Assembly (NCBI GenBank): GCA_963795935.1
Contig: CAWCJO010000003.1
Location: forward strand, 558,001-622,000
Length of the DNA: 64,000 nt
DNA from: JAICMB01 sp963795935
Lineage (GTDB): Bacteria > Acidobacteriota > Terriglobia > Bryobacterales > Bryobacteraceae
Reading direction: 5' to 3'
Shown in pieces: positions 45,444-54,735 of the stretch (the first letter of the stretch is position 1; every line of letters begins with the position of its first letter). Below the pieces are notes generated by a model, which had not been told where the DNA came from, did no database searches, and was given only the letters and a program-made list of their open reading frames with translations. Both the position numbers and the translations under genes were made by a program.

Positions 45444-46625
45444 ATGTTGCGGGTGAACGTTCCTTTAGATCCGTCGAAAACAGGTCGTGAAGCCGAAAGC
45501 CTGGAAGGCAATCTGCGCAAGCTGATTGTGGGGCAGGACGAGGCCATCCAGCAGATCGTCAACATTTATCAGATGTACCTGACGGGCATGACGGCCCCCG
45601 GTCGGCCCGTCGGCAATTTCTTGTTCCTCGGTCCTACCGGTTCGGGGAAGACCCGGATCGTGGAAGCCACGGCCGAGGCGCTGGTGAAGAATCCGCGCGC
45701 CGTCATCAAGATCGATTGTGCGGAATTTCAGCACAGCCATGAAATTGCCAAACTGATCGGATCGCCTCCCGGCTACCTGGGGCACCGCGAAACACACCCG
45801 CTGCTGAGTCAGGAAGTGCTGAACCAGTACCATACCGACACGATGAAGCTCAGCTTCGTCCTCTTCGACGAGATCGAAAAAGCAAGCGACGCGCTGTGGA
45901 ATCTGCTGCTCGGCATTCTGGACAAAGCTACGCTCACGCTCGGCGACAACCGCAAGGTGGACTTCTCGCGCGCCCTGATCTTCATGACCAGCAACCTGGG
46001 CGCGGTCGAAATGAGTTCGCTTCTCAGTCCCAAATTGGGATTCAATGCCTGCGAAGGGGTCCGCAAATCCCTGGCCGGCGAATCGGACGAAAAGCTCGAC
46101 GGAAAAATCAAACGCAGCGGCGTCGAGGCCGCGCGCAAGAAGTTTACGCCCGAGTTTATCAATCGGCTCGACAAGATCGTCACCTTCAGGCCGCTCGGCT
46201 CCGAAGAACTGCGCCGCATTCTCGACATCGAGTTGAATATGGTGCAGCAGCGCATCTTCAATACCGCCACCGAGAAGTCCTTTGTGTTCAAAGCAACAGA
46301 CGCGGCCAAGCGCTACCTGCTGCGCGAAGGCACCGATATGAAATACGGCGCCCGGCATCTCAAACGCGCCATCGAGCGCCTGCTGGTGCAGCCCATGTCC
46401 AACCTGATTGCGACCGATCAGGTGCGCGGCGGCGATTGGATTAAGGTCGATTTCGATGAAACCCGCTGCTGCATGACCTTTATAAAGGAGGCGGAGGGCC
46501 TGCCCGTCCATGCCATGGCGGACCTTATCGACCACTCCATCGCCATCCCGGCATTGGCCTTATCGAGCGGCGCCCTTTTTGAAAGCGTGAAGACCCAAAG
46601 CGCGCGTTCTTCCCGCCGCACCTGA
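45444..46625 (+). CDS. Stand-alone Clp/Hsp100-type AAA+ ATPase (D2-like)
   Basis: 393 aa. One AAA+ module: Walker A 'GPTGSGKT' near residue 63, pore-loop segment 'GSPPGYLGH', Walker B 'VLFDEIEKA', sensor-1 'FMTSNLGA', arginine-finger region 'FINRLDKIVTFRPL' and a ClpB_D2-small C-domain ('KYGARHLKRAIERLLVQPM'). It lacks the first AAA ring and the N-domain of ClpA/ClpB/ClpC. No ClpP-binding tripeptide loop is obvious and no clpP is adjacent. RBS AAAGAGG precedes ATG 45444. Probably a cytosolic unfoldase or remodeller; partner unknown. Confidence 0.88.
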   Translation: MLRVNVPLDPSKTGREAESLEGNLRKLIVGQDEAIQQIVNIYQMYLTGMTAPGRPVGNFLFLGPTGSGKTRIVEATAEALVKNPRAVIKIDCAEFQHSHEIAKLIGSPPGYLGHRETHPLLSQEVLNQYHTDTMKLSFVLFDEIEKASDALWNLLLGILDKATLTLGDNRKVDFSRALIFMTSNLGAVEMSSLLSPKLGFNACEGVRKSLAGESDEKLDGKIKRSGVEAARKKFTPEFINRLDKIVTFRPLGSEELRRILDIELNMVQQRIFNTATEKSFVFKATDAAKRYLLREGTDMKYGARHLKRAIERLLVQPMSNLIATDQVRGGDWIKVDFDETRCCMTFIKEAEGLPVHAMADLIDHSIAIPALALSSGALFESVKTQSARSSRRT

Positions 46626-46639
46626 CGCCGGAGCCTCCC

Positions 46640-46665
46640 GTGCTTGCGGCCACCGCCGCAAGCAC
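46640..46665. terminator. Hairpin after the AAA+ gene
   Basis: A perfect 10-bp stem GTGCTTGCGG/CCGCAAGCAC with a 6-nt loop, 14 nt after the stop. No T-tract follows, so it may act as a factor-dependent terminator or 3'-end stabiliser. Confidence 0.5.
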
Positions 46666-46910
46666 GACTCTCGTCGACGATTTAACCAAGCCGGGAGCGT
46701 GAGGAAGCGGTCCGCGCCGGTCACAACCTTTTTCGAATTTCCATCCGTTCGTTAAGCCGCACATAACAAACTTCTTCGGAATCAGCCCACCCCCGGTCCC
46801 CTCGTTTCCATCCTTCCCCTTCCTAAACTGAAACTGTCAGACGCGTCCCGCTCCGTGAGCGCACGGTGGCATGCATGGCGGTCTTGGCTTTCCAGTTAGG
46901 AGGGAAATAC

Positions 46911-48213
46911 ATGTTACGTCTCCAAGCGCGTTTCGCGCTCGCATTCGCCGCCGTTTGCCTCGTTGCGGGCCTTCTCGCAGCACCGGCGCTCACCACCATT
47001 CAGGATGTGATTTACAAGGCCGATGGAACCAAGTTCAACGGCGTCTTGCAGATTACGTGGACAAGTTTTACGGCCGCCGATACCAGCGATATCGCGACCC
47101 AAAGCGTCACCGTCGCCGTGACGAATGGCTATCTGCGGGTACAACTGGCCCCCACAACGAACGCCAGCCCAGCGGCCGTCTACAACGTGACCTATAACGG
47201 CGATGGCGATGTCCAGTTCACCGAAACGTGGGTGGTGCCGCCGAGCACGTCTCCTCTGCGCGTTGCCGACGTGCGTTCAACCAGCAGCACCGGCGCGGCG
47301 GCGGCGCTGACTCAAATACAAATTACCGACGTGTCGGGTTTACAAACGGAGTTGAACATCCGCCCCACCATCGGAACGGGTTTCGCGCCTGCCCGTAGCG
47401 CGATTATCGATGGCAGCGGCGGCATTGCGGCCGCCAGCGGAAATCTTTCCGATTGCGTCCACGTGGATGGCAGCTCCGGCCCGTGCGGGTCGGGAACGGT
47501 CGTTTCCGGCTCCTCCGGCTTTTCCGATGCGGAGACTCCCACGGGGGTCGTCGACGGTTCCAACGCCACGTTCCAGCTTGCCAACGCGCCCGCCCCGGCC
47601 GCGAGCCTCGCACTGTTCCGTAACGGGCTGGCGCTCCAGACCGGCTTCGATTTTACGCTTTCGGGCTCCGCCATTGCGTTCGAGCCCACTAGCGTCCCGC
47701 AGCCCGGCGACGTTCTGCAGGCTTTTTACCGCATTGCCTCCAGCACGCAGCAGAGCGTCGCGCGCGCCATCGTCGGCGACTCCTTCCTGCACGCTCTATA
47801 GCCTCGGCAACAGCGGCACAAACTGGATCACGACGGTCAACGGCACGACGGCGACTCTTGGACCCGTCATTCAATCCTCCAATGTTCAGGATGTCCCGTT
47901 ATTCACGCTCCCGGCGCGCGGAACCCTTACCGGCGTACGCGAAAAGACTACCGTTGCGTGGAGCGGGGCCAACATCACGATGTTTACTCTTTCGGTCGGC
48001 GATAGCGCCGGGGGCGCATCGTTCTATACCCCGCCAAGCTATGATCTGACAGCGGCGGCGGCCAACACCAATTTCCGCAACACGGCGTTATTCAAGAGCG
48101 CGACCGATGCCGGTTCCACCGTTACGGCGCATCTGACCTCGAATGTGACGCTCGGCGCTATCGCGATCACGGGCGCGGTGGACATCGACGTATGCTGGGT
48201 TACGCTGCCTTAA
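46911..48213 (+). CDS. Large secreted acidobacterial repeat protein, single frameshift
   Basis: ATG 46911 with RBS AGGAGGG. Signal peptide 'FALAFAAVCLVAGLLAAPAL' precedes a beta-rich domain ('LQITWTSFTAADTSDIATQS') and a tail-fibre-like repeat ('TGVVDGSNATFQLANAPAPA', 'SLALFRNGLALQTGFDFTLS'). The first frame stops at 47801 ('FLHAL'); the next frame continues at once with 'YSLGNSGTNWITTVNGTTAT' to 48213 ('DIDVCWVTLP'). A net +1 change near 47796 joins them (1303 minus 1 gives 433 codons). Function unknown; resembles extracellular proteins with host- or phage-fibre-like repeats. Confidence 0.75.
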
Positions 48214-48252
48214 ACCGGTAAAAGAAACCAGGGCCGCGCCGATAAGCCAAAG

Positions 48253-49954
48253 GTGGGCAAGAGACTAGGACTCATTTTATTGGCGTTTGCCGTGAATGCG
48301 CCGGCGCAGACCCTCACGGCATCGGCGACGCCCAATACCGTGACGTTCACGTATCAAATTGGGGCCGCCACGTTGCCGGTCGTTCAGAAGGTCTCCCTGC
48401 GCGCCAGCACGGGTACGCCGACCTACCTCGTGCTCCCGGGCGCCGCGGCGTGGGTGACGGCGACTTCGACGTCAACCCTGACGCCCCCAGTGACTCCCGA
48501 CACTCTGTTAATTCGCGTGAACCCGACCGGTCTGCCGGTCGGGACATACGCGACTACGATAAGTCTCGCCGTAACGGGTGTTGCCTCGGACGTTGCGATC
48601 ACGGTCAACTTGGCCGTCACGCCGCCCCCGCCGGTGCTGACATTGAGCTCCATCAGCCTGACCTTCGTCTCGCCACCCAATCCGCCGTCAACCCAAGCGA
48701 TCTCGCTCAGCACCACTGGGGCGCCGGTTTCCTTCACCGCGACAGTCTCGGGCGCGCCGTGGCTGACTATTTCTCCGTCCACCGGGGTCGTGCTGTCTCC
48801 CGGTGAAGCAGTCCAACTCACGGTCACCGTGGATGCCTCGGCCCTCGCGCCGCAGGCAAAGGCCTACACCGGCAAAATCGCCATAACGTCCAGCGCCGCA
48901 AACAAAACCCAGAACATCACGGTCAACCTCACCGTCAACAGTTCCCCCCCAACCATTACGAGCCTCTGGCCCAGCACCATTCAAACCAACACCGGCGCCG
49001 CCACGATCACCATTCGCGGATCGAATTTCTATGCCGCCACCACGGTCGCCGCCGGCACGACCCCTTTGACATTCATTCTTCTGAGCCCCACCGCAATTCA
49101 GGCTGTCGTCCCCGCAACTTTGTTGACGGCCGCTGGCTCCCTCAACATCACGGCCACAAACCCCGCCCCCGGGGGCGCTTCCATGCCCTCCGCCTTAACG
49201 GTCTCCAGCGCTCCCGTCGTGCAGGCCGTCTTGAACGCTGCCAGCTACGTCGGAAGCTCCGTCAGCCCGGGCGAGCTCGTGTCCTTATTCGGCCTCGGCA
49301 TCGGACCCTCCGCGCCGGTTTTCATGTCCACCGCAGCCAGGCCGGGGTTCGTCGATACAAACATCGGGGGCCTCACCGTCACCTTCGACGGCGTCGCCGC
49401 CCCGCTGCTCTACGCCGACCCTAACCAGATCACCGTGCAGGTACCCTATGAAGCCACGCTCGGCACCGCTAAAGCCGTTGTGGTCACCAACGGCACAGCC
49501 AGCCCCTCCACCACGACGGTAACCATCGCCGCCACCGCGCCGGCATTTTCAGCTCCGACTCCTCCGGCATCGGTCAAGCCGCCGTCGTCGTCTATAGCGC
49601 CTCCACCGGACAGACCGCGCTGAACTCCGGCAGTAATCCGCGCACGCCGGCGACACCGTGTCGCTCTATCTCACTGGCGAAGGCGATTATCTGACCGCCC
49701 CGGTTGCTCACACCGGCTACCTCGTTCCCGCAAGCCTCAGCCCGCTTCCTCAGCTTGCGACGCTGCCCGTGGTAACCATCGGAGGGACAGCCGCGACCGT
49801 AACCTACGCGGGCCCGATTCCCGGGTCCATCGTCGGCCTGCTCCAGATCAACGCCCTCCTCCCCACGGGCGTCGCCACCGGCGCCGCCGTGCCGGTTGCC
49901 GTAACCATCGGAGGCAACAGCGCGCAGACCGGCGTCACGCTGGTCGTGAAGTAA
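48253..49954 (+). CDS. Secreted BACON/IPT/TIGR03437 protein, two frameshifts
   Basis: Signal peptide 'GLILLAFAVNAPAQ', then two BACON-like beta domains ('PGAAAWVTATSTSTLTPP', 'GAPWLTISPSTGVVLSPG'), an IPT/TIG domain ('PTITSLWPSTIQTNTGAATI') and a TIGR03437 domain ('AVLNAASYVGSSVSPGELVS', 'LLYADPNQITVQVPYEA', 'SIVGLLQINALLPTG'). Near 49548 a T is missing in a T run and near 49641 a G is missing; restoring both reads 'AFFSSDSSGIGQAAVVVYSA' and 'NPAHAGDTVSLYLTGEGDYL' and makes 567 codons. The start is GTG 48253, 39 nt after the previous gene. Extracellular; function unknown. Confidence 0.82.
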
Positions 49955-49985
49955 ACCGCGCGTAAAATCGCTAAACTGTTAGGCG

Positions 49986-50561
49986 ATGTCCCGTCGCCTC
50001 TCGATCGCGCTCTGTTTCATTTTGGCCGCGGGCACCCAAAGTCTTCCGGTGCCCCGCCCGGCGGCCCCGTTAACCATCGACTTCCCCGACGGCCGCAAAC
50101 AACCCCTCAGCGCGTATCGCGGCAAAGTTGTGGCGCTGTGCTTCATTCATACCACCTGCCCCCATTGCCAGGAGCTGTCGGGCGAAATGGGCCGGCTTTA
50201 TGCCCAATACGGCGCGCAAGGATTTCAACCGCTCCTGATCGCTTGGAACGATGGCGCCAAAGTACTCCTTCCGGACTTCGTGAAAACCTATCACGTCACC
50301 TTCCCGGCCGGATATAGCGACCGCCAAAAGGTCCTGGCCTATCTCGGGATTTCGGTGATGGACACGCGCCTCGTCGTCCCGCAAATGCTCTGGATCGACC
50401 GCAAAGGAGTGGTGCGCGCCCAAACCCCGTCGGTTGGCGACGAAAATATGTTGACCGACGCCTACTTCCGAAAAACGATCGCGAATCTCCTGGCCGAGCC
50501 CGCCGCCACCCCCACTTCCACCAGGCGGATCCCGAAAGCCGCCACCCCCGCCAAGCAATAG
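49986..50561 (+). CDS. Secreted thioredoxin-like protein (TlpA/AhpC-TSA type)
   Basis: 191 aa. Signal peptide ('SIALCFILAAGTQSL'), then 'FPDGRKQPLSAYRGKVVALC' and the redox pair 'CPHC' in 'FIHTTCPHCQELSGEMGRLY', and 'PQMLWIDRKGVVRAQTPSVG'. The tail is Pro/Ala-rich. A periplasmic thiol-disulfide oxidoreductase of the TlpA group is expected. The CPHC motif is that of DsbA rather than the usual TlpA WCxxC, so its potential may be oxidising. It follows the secreted repeat proteins by 31 nt. Confidence 0.87.
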   Translation: MSRRLSIALCFILAAGTQSLPVPRPAAPLTIDFPDGRKQPLSAYRGKVVALCFIHTTCPHCQELSGEMGRLYAQYGAQGFQPLLIAWNDGAKVLLPDFVKTYHVTFPAGYSDRQKVLAYLGISVMDTRLVVPQMLWIDRKGVVRAQTPSVGDENMLTDAYFRKTIANLLAEPAATPTSTRRIPKAATPAKQ

Positions 50562-50598
50562 CATCGAGCGCCCCGCCCCACAATCCCGCGGCTGCCCT

Positions 50599-52137
50599 CT
50601 ACTTCGCCAGCGTGATCTGGCGAGCGTCGAGATAGGATGCGATGGCCATCGCGCTGCCCTCCGAATCCGCCAACGCCACATAACCGTCGGGCCGCACCAG
50701 ATAGACGGCATTGCGCCGCAGTCCGGCTCGACCCATCTCGGGACGCCACGGAAAAACGTGCAGCGGCAATTTTCGTCCCTTACACGCCTCCTCGATCTCG
50801 CGCGCCGCGCCGCCGTAGACATGCGCCTGCCAGTCCAGCGAAGTCAACGGCGCAAAGTTATCCTCACCGCCGTTTAAGTCCGCCTTAACCCACGGCAGAC
50901 GGTCGCCGCCGTGAACCGCCCCCGCGCGCCCTTCGCTCAAGCTGCTCCCGCGGTAGTTCACCGCCGTCTGTGAAACGGTTCGAAACAGGAATCGCCGCAC
51001 CGCGGCGAGCTTGAAAAGAGGCGCGATCACGAACGGCACGACGTCGAGCCGCACCCGCCGCGCAATCGCCCCGCTGCTCGTCACGCCCGTGAAGACCCGA
51101 TCGGTCGTCGCCACCAGGCGGCGCGCAAAGGCAATCCGTTCCGGCTCATAGCTGTCGAGAACCGACGCGTTCGCGCGTCCCCGCAGCACGGCGGCGAGCT
51201 TCCAGGCGAGGTTCGCCGCGTCGCCGATCCCGGTATTCATCCCCTGTCCGCCCACCGGACTATGGATGTGCGCGGCGTCGCCTAGCAAGAACGCACGACC
51301 GTCGCGGAAACGGTCGGCGACTCGATGGTGCACCCGGTAGGTCGAGAACCAGTTCACGCGCTCCACATCGATGCGCATCCACGCGATCACGCGCCTGCTC
51401 ACGTCCTCCCACGACAGCTTCTCGCGCCGCTCTCCGGTTTCCTCGCGCACCGTGCCGACCAGCCGCGCGCGCCCCTCGCTCTTGAGCGGAAAGACGGCGA
51501 GAAAATCGGTCGTGTCCAGCGCGACATGCAACTCGCCGTTCATCGCCGCTCCGCCCGCTTCCACGTCGGCGACATAAAAGAGGTGTTCGTACGTGCCGCC
51601 CGAGAAGCCGATCTTGAGCGCCTCTCGCACGGTGGAATGCGCGCCGTCGCACCCCGCAATGAAGGCCGCTTCGCACTCTTCCGTGGAACCATCCGGCTGT
51701 TTCAGGCGCGCCCGCGCGCAGCCGTTCGAATCCTCATACCCCAGCAGCTCCGTACGGCGCTCCACTTCGACGCCGAGCGCGGCCAGGCGATCGATCAACA
51801 GACGCTCATGCTCGTTTTGCGGAAAGATCAGCGCGTAGGGAAACGGGCTGAGGCCCGCGCCGATTTCGCCGAAGACAGCGTGCGCCGCACGCTTACCCGC
51901 GACCCACAGATTGACGGCGATCGCCCTCCGTCCACGCTCCACCACCGCGCCCGCCAGTCCGAGCTGGTTGTACATCTCCAGCGTGCGCGTCTGCACGGCC
52001 ACCGCGCGCGACGTCGTCTCCGGCTCCGCCGTCTTGTCGACGATTCTCACGCGCACGCCCAGCCGCGTCAGCCATAAAGCCAGCGCCAAACCCGTCGGCC
52101 CCGCGCCGGCGATGAGGACCTCGGTGTCGCCAATCAC
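50599..52137 (-). CDS. FAD-dependent monooxygenase (PheA/TfdB family)
   Basis: 512 aa. GxGxxG 'EVLIAGAGPTGLALALWLTR', the DG motif in 'AAFIAGCDGAHSTVREALKI' and the GD motif in 'DGRAFLLGDAAHIHSPVGGQ' form the group A flavin hydroxylase signature. A thioredoxin-like C-terminal domain ('GRAGLRRNAVYLVRPDGYVA') completes the PheA/TfdB layout. It hydroxylates aromatic or polyketide-like substrates with NAD(P)H and O2. It faces the degenerate kinase gene divergently over 60 nt. The real substrate is unknown; there is no catabolic cluster. Confidence 0.93.
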   Translation of the reverse strand: MIGDTEVLIAGAGPTGLALALWLTRLGVRVRIVDKTAEPETTSRAVAVQTRTLEMYNQLGLAGAVVERGRRAIAVNLWVAGKRAAHAVFGEIGAGLSPFPYALIFPQNEHERLLIDRLAALGVEVERRTELLGYEDSNGCARARLKQPDGSTEECEAAFIAGCDGAHSTVREALKIGFSGGTYEHLFYVADVEAGGAAMNGELHVALDTTDFLAVFPLKSEGRARLVGTVREETGERREKLSWEDVSRRVIAWMRIDVERVNWFSTYRVHHRVADRFRDGRAFLLGDAAHIHSPVGGQGMNTGIGDAANLAWKLAAVLRGRANASVLDSYEPERIAFARRLVATTDRVFTGVTSSGAIARRVRLDVVPFVIAPLFKLAAVRRFLFRTVSQTAVNYRGSSLSEGRAGAVHGGDRLPWVKADLNGGEDNFAPLTSLDWQAHVYGGAAREIEEACKGRKLPLHVFPWRPEMGRAGLRRNAVYLVRPDGYVALADSEGSAMAIASYLDARQITLAK

Positions 52138-52197
52138 CCTGCCAGCTTATCCCAGCTCGCACCTAAAGAAAGGAGCGCAATCCGTCGAACAACGGAT

Positions 52198-54180
52198 TTG
52201 ACACCGTTCCGCCTACTCGCGTGCGCCCTAACAGCAGCCGCGCGCAGCGCCTTCCACCCTCGCACGAAGCGGGGCACGCTCCGCCCACTCGCGCGCGCCA
52301 TAACAGTGGCCGCCGCATTGTGCCTTGCCGCATCGACCGGCATCGAAGCCTCCTCCCGCCTCATGGCGCCCCCCGCGGCGGCGGACGGATCTCACGGCCT
52401 GCTCCAGACAGCCCGGGGTCCGCAATACCCGCTCGGCGGCTCGGATCAACGCAGCCCGATACGCGCGCACACGGCACTATCGATCCCGGAACCGGCATTT
52501 TGGACCACGGCCTCGGCCCTCCTTGCGCTCCTTCTCTTATTGCCCTTTCGTGAGCGCTCCATTCGAAGCCAACGCCGCTTATTGCGCCGCTTGTCGGCCG
52601 CGGGCGAGGACGTAGCGGCTTGCGGATCGCCGCTCGAAGTGGTTCGCAAATTGATGGCCTCCCTCGGCGCGCCACTCGGCGTCTCCGGCCTGGGCATCTT
52701 CGTTTACAACCGCCAAAGTCAGCTTCTCGACAGCTTCCACGGCGAAGGATCGGCGCGCGAATACGCCGGCCTGGAACCGTTGGCAACCGCAATCGCCGGG
52801 GCGGCTTCCACTGCATTACGAAACCGCGTCCCGCTGAGCGTGCCCGACTGGCGCCGCGGCCCCTTCTTCCGCGCGGGCGATTCCAGCGGCCCGCGATCCG
52901 CGCTGTTTCTTCCGATGTTCTCGCAATCGGAACTTGCCGGCATACTTGAAATCGAATGCCGCGAGCGGGCGCGAACGTTCTCCCCGGAAGAACAGGCGGC
53001 CTTGCAGCACGTGGCAAACCAGGCCGCCGCGGCTTTACGGTCTCAGGAACAGCAATCGCTGCGCGAGCAACTCTTCCAGACCGGGAAACTCGCCGCCGCC
53101 GGACAGCTTATGGCCGGAATTGCCGACGAGATCCGGCCGCCCTTGGACGCTCTCCTGCGTCTCGGCGACAGTCTACGCGGAAAATGCGGCGCCGCGGAGC
53201 CGGGCGTCTCGGCGATGGTTCTCGAAGCGCGCCGCGCCGCCGGTATTGTCCAACAGCTCCGGGCGTTTTCAACTCCCGAGCGGAGGGAGCCTGAAGCCGT
53301 CGATCTGAACGAGACGATCTCGGAGACTGTGCGTCTCCATCGCGCCGCGCCCCGCGCCGGGAACATCCCGCTGCGGCTGCATCTTTCCAAACAACGGCCC
53401 TTGGCGCTGGGCTCGCGCGAACAGCTTTCGCAGGTGCTCTTGAACCTCATTATTTACGCCGAGCAGTCCCTGCCCGAATCCCGCGCCGCCGCCGAAATCG
53501 GAATCGCGTCCGGTCTGCTCGCGCGCCGCGCCACCATCGAGATATCCTGGCCCGCAAAAGCGGTCGAAGCCGATCCGTACCGCGCCGCGGCGGATTCGAT
53601 TGAAACGACCGCGCTCAGCCTGGAACTTTGCCGCGGAATCGTGCACAGCCACGGAGGAGAACTGCGCGTTTCCCAGCCCGGCTCCCAGCAGCGCCTGGAA
53701 CTGGATTTGCCCGCCCTCGATTCCCCCGCGTTGGACTCGATACAGGCGCGCGCCAAACAACCCCGCGAGGCGCTTGGCGCGCCCGGCGAGCGCGTCGTGG
53801 GGCGGCAGCTTACCGTCCTGGTGGTTGAACCCGAAGCGGGCAGCCAACGTCACGTCGTGTCCGTTCTTACCAGCTTGGGCCACCGCGTCGTGCCGGTAGC
53901 CGGCGCCGGCGAGGGCGCCGATCTCGCCGGACGCCTGCACTTCGATCTGGCCGTGTGCGCCTGCCGCCTGCCGGGTCCAAGCTTGACGGATTTTCTCGAC
54001 CGCGTTCGCAACGAAGTGGACGGCGTCATCCTGCTCGCCGACGCCTACGATCCTAAATTCGCGCGCGCCTTCCAGGGCGCCAACATCACGCTGCTGACAA
54101 AACCCGCCGATCCCGCCGCGATCCAGCGCGTCTGCCAATCTCTCGAAGCCGTCAAAAGCCCCGCCTTGGCGCGCTGTTAA
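52198..54180 (+). CDS. Degenerate hybrid sensor kinase (pseudokinase with receiver)
   Basis: 660 aa. N-terminal leader and membrane helix (about 100-118, 'TASALLALLLLLPF'), GAF domain (about 140-280, 'SGPRSALFLPMFSQSELAGI'), dimerisation-like helices, ATPase-like fold and a C-terminal receiver. The phosphotransfer residues are gone: the H-box reads 'AGQLMAGIADEIRPPL' with Asp310 for His; the N-box reads 'QVLLNLIIYAEQSL' with Tyr for Asn; the G1/G2 glycine boxes are absent ('TTALSLELCRGIVHSHGG'); and the receiver 'FDLAVCACRLPG' has Ala588 for Asp. The reading frame is intact over 660 codons, so this is not simple decay. It may be a ligand-binding scaffold or partner of an active kinase. Confidence 0.87.
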   Translation: MTPFRLLACALTAAARSAFHPRTKRGTLRPLARAITVAAALCLAASTGIEASSRLMAPPAAADGSHGLLQTARGPQYPLGGSDQRSPIRAHTALSIPEPAFWTTASALLALLLLLPFRERSIRSQRRLLRRLSAAGEDVAACGSPLEVVRKLMASLGAPLGVSGLGIFVYNRQSQLLDSFHGEGSAREYAGLEPLATAIAGAASTALRNRVPLSVPDWRRGPFFRAGDSSGPRSALFLPMFSQSELAGILEIECRERARTFSPEEQAALQHVANQAAAALRSQEQQSLREQLFQTGKLAAAGQLMAGIADEIRPPLDALLRLGDSLRGKCGAAEPGVSAMVLEARRAAGIVQQLRAFSTPERREPEAVDLNETISETVRLHRAAPRAGNIPLRLHLSKQRPLALGSREQLSQVLLNLIIYAEQSLPESRAAAEIGIASGLLARRATIEISWPAKAVEADPYRAAADSIETTALSLELCRGIVHSHGGELRVSQPGSQQRLELDLPALDSPALDSIQARAKQPREALGAPGERVVGRQLTVLVVEPEAGSQRHVVSVLTSLGHRVVPVAGAGEGADLAGRLHFDLAVCACRLPGPSLTDFLDRVRNEVDGVILLADAYDPKFARAFQGANITLLTKPADPAAIQRVCQSLEAVKSPALARC

Positions 54181-54689
54181 TCCTGCCGCGGCGCTTCCTC
54201 CTCCAGGCGTTTTCGCAATCCCGATAGATAAGCGTCGATCGTCGCCGTGTGTCCCATAATAAAGCGCGACACGAAACGGAAAATCGGGTTGTAGACTTCC
54301 CCGCGCTCGGTAATCTGAACGGCGGCGCCGCCCGATTCCGGCCGTATCTCGTAAATCCAATTTCCCCCAAACGGCAGATTGCGATCGGCAATGCGCGTCA
54401 CCAGCCGCCGCGGCGGCTCCGCTTCCACCGTTTCGAACGTGATCGCGCCGCCATGCCGGTCCACCTCTCTCCAGCGCCGGCGCCCCTCCTGGTCCGGGAG
54501 CCGCTCGCTCTTCTTCAACTCCGGCCGCCACGACTGATCCCCGGCCACCAAAGCCCAAATTCGCTCCGGAGCCTGTTTCAAATGGACCGTTCGCGTAGCC
54601 ACATGCGCCTTCGGCAGCAGCATGCCCGTAACCACCACTGCCGCCGCCAGGCAAATCACGACAATGACGCCGGTCAAAACATATCTCAT
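54177..54689 (-). CDS. SRPBCC-family membrane-anchored protein
   Basis: 170 aa from ATG 54689. An N-terminal membrane helix ('VLTGVIVVICLAAAVVVTGM') precedes a START/polyketide-cyclase-like hydrophobic-pocket domain ('RTVHLKQAPERIWALVAGDQ', 'GGAITFETVEAEPPRRLVTR', 'GAAVQITERGEVYNPIFRF'). SRPBCC proteins bind lipids or hydrophobic small molecules. It converges with the kinase-like gene, overlapping by four bases (TTAA). No ligand can be proposed. Confidence 0.85.
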   Translation of the reverse strand: MRYVLTGVIVVICLAAAVVVTGMLLPKAHVATRTVHLKQAPERIWALVAGDQSWRPELKKSERLPDQEGRRRWREVDRHGGAITFETVEAEPPRRLVTRIADRNLPFGGNWIYEIRPESGGAAVQITERGEVYNPIFRFVSRFIMGHTATIDAYLSGLRKRLEEEAPRQD

Positions 54690-54735
54690 GGACGCACACG
54701 CCAGTATACGGCAATTTAACAAACATCCCCGTACG

